Of a stretch of DNA of 64,000 bases, positions 1-13,018 are shown piece after piece. The stretch is from Dermacentor variabilis. Taxonomy: Eukaryota; Arthropoda; Arachnida; Ixodida; Ixodidae. Position 1 is the first letter of the stretch, and every line of letters starts with the position of its first letter. The stretch covers positions 31,766,115 through 31,830,114 of the forward strand of contig NC_134573.1 in assembly GCF_050947875.1 (NCBI RefSeq), read 5' to 3'. Made by a program: the position numbers and the translations under genes. Below the pieces are notes generated by a model that did not search any database, was not told the origin of the DNA, and saw only the letters and a program-made list of their open reading frames with translations.

Positions 1-1309
1 TGAGCGATCGGAAAGCGCGTTTTCCACTCTTGGCCGGCGGAGAGGGGAGCCTTCGTTCCGGCCGCGAAGCTCTCCACATCACAGTAAGGTGCCTGGTGGT
101 GGTCTCGTGCTGACGATGCCCTCTCGGTGAGCGCATATTTCCCCCCGCATCTTTTAAGAGATTCAATACATACAAGCATTTGTCTCGAAAACCAGATTTA
201 TTTCAAGGGAATTTTCCACGTCTCAATAATTTCTCTCGTCGTATTCGAGTGCTCATTGCCATGTTATAGTTTGTTAACGAAGCTTTCCCTCAAGTCTAAA
301 TATTTTAAGGCAGTTTGTCGTGTACATATCATGGCCACATACACTTATATCGCCTTACGTCTCTCTACCACGGTTGCGCTTTAAAACCACGGCGCTGCAA
401 GTTTGCTTCAGAGACTTTCTTTTCATTCCCTCTTCTCCGCCCTTAAACTGTCTCTCTTAACTACTACACGCAGAGGCAAAGCATCAGCGCGCGCTTTAGA
501 TCCTATACATGAGATGAATATTTACAATTATTATTAGGGTTATAATTATATTCGAGTGCTGATTGCCGTGTTATAGTTTGTTAACAAAACTTCCCCTCAA
601 GTCTAAATATTGTAAGGCAGTTTGTCGTGTGCGTTTCATGGCCACGCATGCTTATATCGCCTTTCCGTTTCTCTACCACGGTTGCGCTTTAAAACCACGG
701 CACTGAAAGTTTGCTTCAGAGGCTTTCCTTTCCTTCCCTCTTCTCCGCCCTTAAACTGGCTCTCTTAACTACTACACGCAGAGCCAAAGCAACAACGCGC
801 GCTTTAGATCCTATAGATGAGATGAAGATTTACAATTATTATTAGGGTTATAATTATATTCGAGTGCTGATTACCGTGTTATAGTTTGTTAAGGAAGCTT
901 CCACTCAAGTCTAAATATTGTAAGGCAGTTTGTCGTGTGCGTATCATGGACACGCATGCTTATAGCGCCTTCCGTTTCCCTACCACGGTTGCGCTTATAA
1001 CCACGGTGCTGCAATATTGCTTTGCTCTCCTTCCTTCTTCTCCACCCTTAAACTGGCTCTCTTACCTACTACACGCAGAGCTAAAGCAACAGCGCGCGCA
1101 TGCGATCCCATAGATAAGATGAATACAGATATATAGAAAAGCATCAGTCATAGCTCTGGTAGTATAGCCTTCTGAGCCGTTTCCTTTTTTTCTTTTTTTT
1201 CTTTGAAAGAAGTCCTATTAGGGTTATTATAATTAGACGAAGGTATTTCGCCCTCGCCAGCAGCAGTACTTGAGATAGCTATTCCGGCTGCTAGCTTCCC
1301 ACGCTATGC

Positions 1310-2671
1310 GTGCCGCCCTCGCACCAGTTTAAGGTTTTCCTAGACGCTAGCGCTATACTATGCCCGCGCAACCTTGAGCGATCGGAAAGCGCGTTTTCCA
1401 CTCTTGGCCGGCGGAGAGGGGAGGCTTCGTTCCGGCCGCGAAGCTCTCCACATCTCAGTAAGGTGCCTGGTGGTGGTCTCGTGCTGACGATGCCCTCTCG
1501 GTGAGCGCATATTTCCCCCCTCATCTTTTAAGAGATTCAATACATACAAGCATTTGTCTCGCAAACCAGATTTATTTCAAGGGAATTTTCCACGTCCCAA
1601 TAAATTCTCTCGCGGTATTCGACTGCTGATTGCCGTGTTATAGTTTGTTAACGAAGCTTTCCCTCTGTTTAAATATTTTAAGGCAGTTTGTCGTGTACGT
1701 ATCATGGCCACACACGCTTATATCGCCTTCCGTCTCTCTACCACAGTTGCGCTTTAAAACCGCGGCGCTGCATGTTTGCTTCAGAGACTTTCCTTTCCTT
1801 CCCTCTTCTCCGCCCTTAAACTGTCTCTCTTAACTACTACACTCAGAGCCAAAGCAACAGCGCGCACTTTAGATCCTACAGATGAGATGAATATTTGCAA
1901 TTATTATTAGGGTTATAATTATATTCGAGTGCTGATTGCCGTGTTATAGTTTGTTAACGAAACTTCCCCTCAAGTCTAAATATTGTAAGGCAGTTTGTCG
2001 TGTGCGTATCATGGCCACGCATGCTTATATCGCCTTTCCGTTTCTCTACCACGGTTGCGCTTTAGAACCACGGCGCTGCAAGTTTGCTTCAGAGACTTTC
2101 CTTTCCTTCCCTTAAACTGGCTCTCTTAACTACTACACGCAGAAACAAAGCAACAGCGCGCGCTTTAAATCCTATAGATGAGATGAATATTTACAATTAA
2201 TATTAGGGTTATAATTATATTCGAGTGCTGATTGCCATGTTATAGTTTGTTAACGAAGGTTCCACTCAAGTCTAAATATTGTAAGGCAGTTTGTCGTGTG
2301 TGTATCATGGACACGCATGCTTATATCGCCTTCCGTTTCCCTACCATGGTTGCACTTTAAAACTACGGCGCTGCAATACTGCTTTCCTCTCCTTCCTTCT
2401 TCTCCACTCTTAAACTGGTTCTCTTAACTACCACACGCGGAGCAAAAGCAACAGCGCGCGCATGCGATCCCATAGATGAGATGAATACATATATATAGAA
2501 AAGTATCAGTCATAGCTCTGGTAGTATAGCCTCCTGAGCCGTTTCCTTTTTTTCTTTTTTTTCTTTGAAAGAAGTCCTATTAGGGTTATTATATTTACAC
2601 GAAGGTATTTTGCCCTCGCCAGCAGCAGTACTTGAGATAGCTATTCCGGCTGCTAGCTTCATACACTATGC
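1310..2671 (+). repeat. Representative standard monomer (type Y)
   Basis: This unit shows the standard architecture. The GC-rich core runs from about 1230 to 1515, starting in the previous unit by this landmark phase. An AT-rich linker follows at about 1516-1616. Sub-repeat a (1617-1922), b (1923-2218) and c (from 2219) each open with ATTCGAGTGCTG or a near variant and share the GTTATAGTTTGTTAACGAA block and the CTTAACTACTACACGCAGAG block. Sub-repeat c has its own 3' part: ATACATATATATAG, a T-rich run near 2545-2568, and TTGAAAGAAGTCCTATTAGG, then leads back into a core. Sub-repeat b lacks about 12 bases of the pyrimidine-rich segment present in a. No gene is inferred. Confidence 0.93.
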
Positions 2672-5600
2672 GTGCCGCCCTCGCACCTGTTTAAGCTTTT
2701 CCTAGACGCTAGCGCTATACTATGCCCGTGCAACCTTGAGCGATCGGAAAGCGCGTTTTCCCCTCTTGGCCGGCGGAGAGTGGAGGCTTCGTTCCGGCCG
2801 CGAAGCTCTCCACATCTCAGTAAGGTGCCTGGTGGTGGTCTCGCGCTGACGATGCCCTTTCGGTGAGCGCATATTTCCCCCCTCATCTTTTAAGAGATTC
2901 AATACATACAAGCATTTGTCTCGCAAACCAGATTTATTTCAAGGGAATTTTCCACGTCTCAATAAATTCTCTCGTCGTATTCGAGTGCTGATTGCCGCGT
3001 TATAGTTTGTTAACGAAGCTTTCCCTCAAGTCTAAATATTTTAAGGCAGTTTGTCGTGTACGTATCATGGCCACGCAAGCTTATATCGCCTTCCGTCTCT
3101 CTACCACGGTTGCGCTTTAAAACCGCGGCGCTGCAAGTTTGCTCAGAGACTTTCCTTTGCTTCCCTCTTCTCCGCCTTTAAACTGTCTCTCTTAACTACT
3201 ACACGCAGAGCCAAAGCAACAGCGCGCGCTTTAGATCCTATAGATGAGATGAATATTTACAATTATTATTAGGGTTATAATTATATTCGAGTGCTGATTG
3301 CCGTGTTATAGTTTGTTAACGAAACTTACCCTCAAGTCTAAATATTGTAAGGCAGTTTGTCGTGTGTGTATCATGGCCACGCATGTTTATCTCGTCTTTC
3401 CGTTTCTCTACCTTGGTTGCGCTTTAAAACCACGGCGCCGCAAGTTTGCTTCAGTGACTTTCCTTTCCTTCCCTTTTCTCCGCCCTTAAGCTGGCTCTCT
3501 TAACTACTACACGCAGAGCCAAAGCAACAACGCGCGCTTTAGATCCTATAGATGAGATGAAGATTTACAATTATTATTAGGGTTATAATTATATTCGAGT
3601 GCTGATTACCGTGTTATAGTTTGTTAAGGAAGCTTCCACTCAAGTCTAAATATTGTAAGGCAGTTTGTCGTGTGCGTATCATGGACACGCATGCTTATAG
3701 CGCCTTCCGTTTCCCTACCACGGTTGCGCTTCAAAACCACGGCGCTGCAATATTGCTTTCCTCTCCTTCCTTCTTCTCCGCCCTTAAACTGGCTCTCTTA
3801 ACTACTACACGCAGAGCCAAAGCAACAGCGCGCGCATGCGATCCCATAGATGAGATGAATACATATATACAGAAAAGTATCAGTCATAGCTCTGGTAGTA
3901 TAGCCTTCTGAGCCGTTTCCTTTTTTTCTTTTTTTTCTGTGAAAGAAGTCCTATTAGGGTTATTATAATTACACGAAGGTATTTCGCCCTCGCCAGCAGC
4001 AGTACTTGAGATAGCTATTCCGGCGGCCAGCTTCCCACGCTATGCGTGCCGCCCTCGCACCTGTTTAAGCTTTTCCTAGACGCTAGAGCTATACTATGCC
4101 CGCGTAACCTTGAGCGATCGGAAAGCGCGTTTTACCCTCTTGGCCGGCGGAGAGGGGAGGCTTCGTTCCGGCCGCGAAGCTCTCAACATCTCAGTAAGGT
4201 GCCTGGTGGTGGTCTCGTGCTGACGATGCCGTCTCGGTGAGCGCATATTTCCCCCCTCATCTTTTAAGAGATTCAATACATACAATCATTTGTCTCGCAA
4301 ACCAGATTTATTTCAAGGGAATTTTCCACGTCCCAATAAATTCTCTCGTGGTATTCGAGTGCTGATTGCCGTGTTATAGTTTGTTAACGAAGCTTTCCCT
4401 CAAGTTTAAATATTTTAAGGCAGTTTGTCGTGTACGTATCATGGCCACGCACGCTTATATCGCCTTCCGTCTCTCTACCACAGTTGCGCTTTAAAACCGC
4501 GGCGCTGCATGTTTGCTTCAGAGACTTTCCTTTCCTTCCCTCTTCTCCGCCCTTAAACTGTCTCTCTTAGCTACTACACTCAGAGCCAAAGCAACAGCGC
4601 GCGCTTTAGATCCTACAGATGAGATGAATATTTGCAATTATTTTTAGGGTTATAATTATATTCGAGTGCTGATTGCCGTGTTATAGTTTGTTAACGAATC
4701 TTCCCCTCAAGTCTAAATATTGTAAGGCAGTTTCTCGTGTGCGTATCATGGCCACGCATGTTTATATCGCCTTTCCGTTTCTCTACCACGGTTGCGCTTT
4801 AGAACCACGGCGCTCCAAGTTTGCTTCAGAGACTTTCCTTTCCTTCCCTTAAGCTGGCTCTCTTAACTACTACACGCAGAGCCAAAGCAACAGCGCGCGC
4901 TTTAAATCCTATAGATGAGATGAATATTTACAATTAATATTAGGGTTATAATTATATTCGAGTGCTGATTGCCGTGTTATAGTTTGTTAACGAAGCTTCC
5001 ACACAAGTCTAAATATTGTAAGGCAGTTTGTCGTGTGCGTATCATGGACATGCATGGTTATATCGCCTTCCGTTTCCCTACCACGGTTGCGCTTTAAAAC
5101 CACGGCGCTGCAATATTGCTTTCCTCTCCTTCCTTCTTCTCCGCACTTAAACTGGCTCTCTTAACTACTACACGCAGAGGCAAAGCAACAGCGCGCGCAT
5201 GCGATCCCATAGATGAGATGAATACATATATATAGAAAAGTATCAGCCATAGCTCTGGTAGTATAGCCTTCTGAGCCGTTTCCTTCTTTTTCTTTTTTTT
5301 TCTTTGAAAGAAGTCCTATCAGGGTTATTATAATTACACGAAGGTACTTTGCCCTCGCCAACAGCAGTACTTGAGATAGCTATTCCGGAGGCCAGCTTCC
5401 CACACTATTCGTGCCGCCCTCGCACCTGTTTAAGCTTTTCCTAGACGCTAGAGCTATACTATGCCCGCGCAACCTTGAGCGATCGGAAAGCGCGTTTTCC
5501 ACTCTTGGCCGGCGGAGAGGGGAGCCTTCGTTCCGGCCGCGAAGCTCTCCACATCACAGTAAGGTGCCTGGTGGTGGTCTCGTGCTGACGATGCCCTCTC

Positions 5601-8600
5601 GGTGAGCGCATATTTCCCCCCGGATCTTTTAAGAGATTCAATACATACAAGCATTTGTCTCGAAAACCAGATTTATTTCAAGGGAATTTTCCACGTCTCA
5701 ATAATTTCTCTCGTCGTATTCGAGTGCTCATTGCCATGTTATAGTTTGTTAACGAAGCTTTCCCTCAAGTCTAAATATTTTAAGGCAGTTTGTCGTGTAC
5801 ATATCATGGCCACATACACTTATATCGCCTTACGTCTCTCTACCACGGTTGCGCTTTAAAACCACGGCGCTGCAAGTTTGCTTCAGAGACTTTCTTTTCA
5901 TTCCCTCTTCTCCGCCCTTAAACTGTCTCTCTTAACTACTACACGCAGAGGCAAAGCAACAGCGCGCGCTTTAGATCCTATACATGAGATGAATATTTAC
6001 AATTATTATTAGGGTTATAATTATATTCGAGTGCTGATTGCCGTGTTATAGTTTGTTAACAAAACTTCCCCTCAAGTCTAAATATTGTAAGGCGGTTTGT
6101 CGTGTGCGTTTCATGGCCACGCATGCTTATATCGCCTTTCCGTTTCTCTACCACGGTTGCGCTTTAAAACCACGGCACTGAAAGTTTGCTTCAGAGGCTT
6201 TCCTTTCCTTCCCTCTTCTCCGCCCTTAAACTGGCTCTCTTAACTACTACACGCAGAGCCAAAGCAACAACGCGCGCTTTAGATCCTATAGATGAGATGA
6301 AGATTTACAATTATTATTAGGGTTATAATTATATTCGAGTGCTGATTACCGTGTTATAGTTTGTTAAGGAAGCTTCCACTCAAGTCTAAATATTGTAAGG
6401 CAGTTTGTCGTGTGCGTATCATGGACACGCATGCTTATAGCGCCTTCCGTTTCCCTACCACGGTTGCGCTTATAACCACGGTGCTGCAATATTGCTTTGC
6501 TCTCCTTCCTTCTTCTCCACCCTTAAACTGGCTCTCTTACCTACTACACGCAGAGCTAAAGCAACAGCGCGCGCATGCGATCCCATAGATAAGATGAATA
6601 CAGATATATAGAAAAGCATCAGTCATAGCTCTGGTAGTATAGCCTTCTGAGCCGTTTCCTTTTTTTCTTTTTTTTCTTTGAAAGAAGTCCTATTAGGGTT
6701 ATTATAATTAGACGAAGGTATTTCGCCCTCGCCAGCAGCAGTACTTGAGATAGCTATTCCGGCTGCTAGCTTCCCACGCTATGCGTGCCGCCCTCGCACC
6801 AGTTTAAGGTTTTCCTAGACGCTAGCGCTATACTATGCCCGCGCAACCTTGAGCGATCGGAAAGCGCGTTTTCCACTCTTGGCCGGCGGAGAGGGGAAGC
6901 TTCGTTCCGGCCGCGAAGCTCTCCACATCTCAGTAAGGTGCCTGGTGGTGGTCTCGTGCTGACGATGCCCTCTCGGTGAGCGCATATTTCCCCCCTCATC
7001 TTTTAAGAGATTCAATACATACAAGCATTTGTCTCGCAAACCAGATTTATTTCAAGGGAATTTTCCACGTCCCAATAAATTCTCTCGCGGTATTCGACTG
7101 CTGATTGCCGTGTTATAGTTTGTTAACGAAGCTTTCCCTCAAGTTTAAATATTTTAAGGCAGTTTGTCGTGTACGTATCATGGCCACACACGCTTATATC
7201 GCCTTCCGTCTCTCTACCACAGTTGCGCTTTAAAACCGCGGCGCTGCATGTTTGCTTCAGAGACTTTCCTTTCCTTCCCTCTTCTCCGCCCTTAAACTGT
7301 CTCTCTTAACTACTACACTCAGAGCCAAAGCAACAGCGCGCACTTTAGATCCTACAGATGAGATGAATATTTGCAATTATTATTAGGGTTATAATTATAT
7401 TCGAGTGCTGATTGCCGTGTTATAGTTTGTTAACGAAACTTCCCCTCAAGTCTAAATATTGTAAGGCAGTTTGTCGTGTGCGTATCATGGCCACGCATGC
7501 TTATATCGCCTTTCCGTTTCTCTACCACGGTTGCGCTTTAGAACCACGGCGCTGCAAGTTTGCTTCAGAGACTTTCCTTTCCTTCCCTTAAACTGGCTCT
7601 CTTAACTACTACACGCAGAAACAAAGCAACAGCGCGCGCTTTAAATCCTATAGATGAGATGAATATTTACAATTAATATTAGGGTTATAATTATATTCGA
7701 GTGCTGATTGCCATGTTATAGTTTGTTAACGAAGGTTCCACTCAAGTCTAAATATTGTAAGGCAGTTTGTCGTGTGTGTATCATGGACACGCATGCTTAT
7801 ATCGCCTTCCGTTTCCCTACCATGGTTGCACTTTAAAACTACGGCGCTGCAATACTGCTTTCCTCTCCTTCCTTCTTCTCCACTCTTAAACTGGTTCTCT
7901 TAACTACCACACGCGGAGCAAAAGCAACAGCGCGCGCATGCGATCCCATAGATGAGATGAATACATATAATAGAAAAGTATCAGTCATAGCTCTGGTAGT
8001 ATAGCCTCCTGAGCCGTTTCCTTTTTTTCTTTTTTTTCTTTGAAAGAAGTCCTATTAGGGTTATTATATTTACACGAAGGTATTTTGCCCTCGCCAGCAG
8101 CAGTACTTGAGATAGCTATTCCGGCTGCTAGCTTCATACACTATGCGTGCCGCCCTCGCACCTGTTTAAGCTTTTCCTAGACGCTAGCGCTATACTATGC
8201 CCGTGCAACCTTGAGCGATCGGAAAGCGCGTTTTCCCCTCTTGGCCGGCGGAGAGTGGAGGCTTCGTTCCGGCCGCGAAGCTCTCCACATCTCAGTAAGG
8301 TGCCTGGTGGTGGTCTCGCGCTGACGATGCCCTTTCGGTGAGCGCATATTTCCCCCCTCATCTTTTAAGAGATTCAATACATACAAGCATTTGTCTCGCA
8401 AACCAGATTTATTTCAAGGGAATTTTCCACGTCTCAATAAATTCTCTCGTCGTATTCGAGTGCTGATTGCCGCGTTATAGTTTGTTAACGAAGCTTTCCC
8501 TCAAGTCTAAATATTTTAAGGCAGTTTGTCGTGTACGTATCATGGCCACGCAAGCTTATATCGCCTTCCGTCTCTCTACCACGGTTGCGCTTTAAAACCG

Positions 8601-11600
8601 CGGCGCTGCAAGTTTGCTCAGAGACTTTCCTTTGCTTCCCTCTTCTCCGCCTTTAAACTGTCTCTCTTAACTACTACACGCAGAGCCAAAGCAACAGCGC
8701 GCGCTTTAGATCCTATAGATGAGATGAATATTTACAATTATTATTAGGGTTATAATTATATTCGAGTGCTGATTGCCGTGTTATAGTTTGTTAACGAAAC
8801 TTACCCTCAAGTCTAAATATTGTAAGGCAGTTTGTCGTGTGTGTATCATGGCCACGCATGTTTATCTCGTCTTTCCGTTTCTCTACCTTGGTTGCGCTTT
8901 AAAACCACGGCGCCGCAAGTTTGCTTCAGTGACTTTCCTTTCCTTCCCTTTTCTCCGCCCTTAAGCTGGCTCTCTTAACTACTACACGCAGAGCCAAAGC
9001 AACAACGCGCGCTTTAGATCCTATAGATGAGATGAAGATTTACAATTATTATTAGGGTTATAATTATATTCGAGTGCTGATTACCGTGTTATAGTTTGTT
9101 AAGGAAGCTTCCACTCAAGTCTAAATATTGTAAGGCAGTTTGTCGTGTGCGTATCATGGACACGCATGCTTATAGCGCCTTCCGTTTCCCTACCACGGTT
9201 GCGCTTATAACCACGGTGCTGCAATATTGCTTTGCTCTCCTTCCTTCTTCTCCACCCTTAAACTGGCTCTCTTACCTACTACACGCAGAGCTAAAGCAAC
9301 AGCGCGCGCATGCGATCCCATAGATAAGATGAATACAGATATATAGAAAAGCATCAGTCATAGCTCTGGTAGTATAGCCTTCTGAGCCGTTTCCTTTTTT
9401 TCTTTTTTTTCTTTGAAAGAAGTCCTATTAGGGTTATTATAATTAGACGAAGGTATTTCGCCCTCGCCAGCAGCAGTACTTGAGATAGCTATTCCGGCTG
9501 CTAGCTTCCCACGCTATGCGTGCCGCCCTCGCACCAGTTTAAGGTTTTCCTAGACGCTAGCGCTATACTATGCCCGCGCAACCTTGAGCGATCGGAAAGC
9601 GCGTTTTCCACTCTTGGCCGGCGGAGAGGGGAGGCTTCGTTCCGGCCGCGAAGCTCTCCACATCTCAGTAAGGTGCCTGGTGGTGGTCTCGTGCTGACGA
9701 TGCCCTCTCGGTGAGCGCATATTTCCCCCCTCATCTTTTAAGAGATTCAATACATACAAGCATTTGTCTCGCAAACCAGATTTATTTCAAGGGAATTTTC
9801 CACGTCCCAATAAATTCTCTCGCGGTATTCGACTGCTGATTGCCGTGTTATAGTTTGTTAACGAAGCTTTCCCTCAAGTTTAAATATTTTAAGGCAGTTT
9901 GTCGTGTACGTATCATGGCCACACACGCTTATATCGCCTTCCGTCTCTCTACCACAGTTGCGCTTTAAAACCGCGGCGCTGCATGTTTGCTTCAGAGACT
10001 TTCCTTTCCTTCCCTCTTCTCCGCCCTTAAACTGTCTCTCTTAACTACTACACTCAGAGCCAAAGCAACAGCGCGCACTTTAGATCCTACAGATGAGATG
10101 AATATTTGCAATTATTATTAGGGTTATAATTATATTCGAGTGCTGATTGCCGTGTTATAGTTTGTTAACGAAACTTCCCCTCAAGTCTAAATATTGTAAG
10201 GCAGTTTGTCGTGTGCGTATCATGGCCACGCATGCTTATATCGCCTTTCCGTTTCTCTACCACGGTTGCGCTTTAGAACCACGGCGCTGCAAGTTTGCTT
10301 CAGAGACTTTCCTTTCCTTCCCTTAAACTGGCTCTCTTAACTACTACACGCAGAAACAAAGCAACAGCGCGCGCTTTAAATCCTATAGATGAGATGAATA
10401 TTTACAATTAATATTAGGGTTATAATTATATTCGAGTGCTGATTGCCATGTTATAGTTTGTTAACGAAGGTTCCACTCAAGTCTAAATATTGTAAGGCAG
10501 TTTGTCGTGTGTGTATCATGGACACGCATGCTTATATCGCCTTCCGTTTCCCTACCATGGTTGCACTTTAAAACTACGGCGCTGCAATACTGCTTTCCTC
10601 TCCTTCCTTCTTCTCCACTCTTAAACTGGTTCTCTTAACTACCACACGCGGAGCAAAAGCAACAGCGCGCGCATGCGATCCCATAGATGAGATGAATACA
10701 TATATATAGAAAAGTATCAGTCATAGCTCTGGTAGTATAGCCTCCTGAGCCGTTTCCTTTTTTTTCTTTTTTTTCTTTGAAAGAAGTCCTATTAGGGTTA
10801 TTATATTTACACGAAGGTATTTTGCCCTCGCCAGCAGCAGTACTTGAGATAGCTATTCCGGCTGCTAGCTTCATACACTATGCGTGCCGCCCTCGCACCT
10901 GTTTAAGCTTTTCCTAGACGCTAGCGCTATACTATGCCCGTGCAACCTTGAGCGATCGGAAAGCGCGTTTTCCCCTCTTGGCCGGCGGAGAGTGGAGGCT
11001 TCGTTCCGGCCGCGAAGCTCTCCACATCTCAGTAAGGTGCCTGGTGGTGGTCTCGCGCTGACGATGCCCTTTCGGTGAGCGCATATTTCCCCCCTCATCT
11101 TTTAAGAGATTCAATACATACAAGCATTTGTCTCGCAAACCAGATTTATTTCAAGGGAATTTTCCACGTCTCAATAAATTCTCTCGTCGTATTCGAGTGC
11201 TGATTGCCGCGTTATAGTTTGTTAACGAAGCTTTCCCTCAAGTCTAAATATTTTAAGGCAGTTTGTCGTGTACGTATCATGGCCACGCAAGCTTATATCG
11301 CCTTCCGTCTCTCTACCACGGTTGCGCTTTAAAACCGCGGCGCTGCAAGTTTGCTCAGAGACTTTCCTTTGCTTCCCTCTTCTCCGCCTTTAAACTGTCT
11401 CTCTTAACTACTACACGCAGAGCCAAAGCAACAGCGCGCGCTTTAGATCCTATAGATGAGATGAATATTTACAATTATTATTAGGGTTATAATTATATTC
11501 GAGTGCTGATTGCCGTGTTATAGTTTGTTAACGAAACTTACCCTCAAGTCTAAATATTGTAAGGCAGTTTGTCGTGTGCGTATCATGGCCACGCATGTTT

Positions 11601-12259
11601 ATCTCGTCTTTCCGTTTCTCTACCTTGGTTGCGCTTTAAAACCACGGCGCCGCAAGTTTGCTTCAGTGACTTTCCTTTCCTTCCCTTTTCTCCGCCCTTA
11701 AGCTGGCTCTCTTAACTACTACACGTAGGGACAAAGCAACAAAGCGCGCTTTAGATCCTATAGATGAGATGAATATTTACAAATATTATTAGGGTTATAA
11801 TTATATTCGAGTGCTGATTGCCGTGTTATAGTTTGTTAACGAAACTTCTCCTCAAGTCTAAATATTGTAAGGCAGTTTGTCATTTGCGTATCATGGACAC
11901 GCATGCTTATATCGCCTTCTGTTTCCGTACCACGGTTGCGCTTTAAAACCACGGCGCTGCAATATTGCTTTCCTCTCCTTCCTTCTTCTCCGCCCTTAAA
12001 CTGGCTCTCTTAACTACTACATGCATAGCCAAAGCAACAGCGCGCGCATGCGATCCCATAGATGAGATGAATACATATATATATATAAAAGTATCAGTCA
12101 TAGCTCTGGTAGTATAGCCATCTGAGCCGTTTTCTTCTTTCTTTTTTTTTCTTTGAAAGAAGTCCTATTAGGGTTATTATAATTACACGCAGGTATTTCG
12201 CCCTCGCCAGCAGCAGTACTTCAGATAGTTATTCCGGCGGCCAGCTTCCCACGCTATGC

Positions 12260-13018
12260 GTGCCGCCCTCGCACCTGTGTAAGCTTCTCCTAGACGCTAG
12301 ACCTATACTATGCCCGCGCAACCTTGAGCGATCGGAAAGCTCGTTTTCCACTCTTGGCCGGCGGAGAGGGGAGGCTTCGTTCCGGCCGCGAAGCTCTCAA
12401 CATCTAAGTAAGGTGCCTGGTGGTGGTCTCGTGCTGACGATGCCGTCTCGGTGAGCGCATATTTCCCCCCTCATCTTTTAAGAGATTCAGTACATACAAG
12501 CGTTTGTCTCGCAAACCGATTTATTTCAAGGGAATTATCCACGTCTCAATAAATTCTCTAGTCGTATTCGAGTGCTGATCGCCGCGTTATAGTTTGTTAA
12601 CGAAGCTTTCCCTCAAGTTTAAATATTTTAAGGCAGTTTGTCGTGTACGTATCATGGCCACGCATGCTTATATCGCCTTCCGTTTCCCTACCACGGTTGC
12701 GCTTCAAAACCACGGCGCTGCAATATTGCTTTCCTCTCCTTCCTTCTTCTCCGCCCTTAAACTGGCTCTCTTAACTACTACACGCAGAGCCAAAGCAACA
12801 GCGCGCGCATGCGATCCCATAGATGAGATGAATACATATATACAGAAAAGTATCAGTCATAGCTCTGGTAGTATAGCCTTCTGAGCCGTTTCCTTTTTTT
12901 CTTTTTTTTCTGTGAAAGAAGTCCTATTAGGGTTATTATAATTACACGAAGGTATTTCGCCCTCGCCAGCAGCAGTACTTGAGATAGCTATTCCGGCGGC
13001 CAGCTTCCCACGCTATGC
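12260..13018 (+). repeat. Contracted monomer (759 bp), a/c hybrid sub-repeat
   Basis: This type V unit has a full core and linker but a single sub-repeat. Its first half is type a (AAGCTTTCCCTCAAG, GTACGTATCATGG). Its second half is type c (CCGTTTCCCTACCACGG, CTGCAATATTGC). About two sub-repeats are missing, so it looks like the product of an exchange between a and c near the shared GCTTATATCGCCTTCCGT. The same junction is found in the V units at 18496 and 26399, so it was copied with the higher-order block. Confidence 0.88.

Noticed and set aside
1310..1504. A 64-codon open frame (PPSHxFKxFLDA...) recurring in most satellite cores, plus 63-77-codon frames on the other strand
   Set aside because: It begins without ATG, overlaps open frames on both strands, has no recognisable domain, and its changes across monomers show no preference for silent positions by eye. 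It is a by-product of the GC-rich core.
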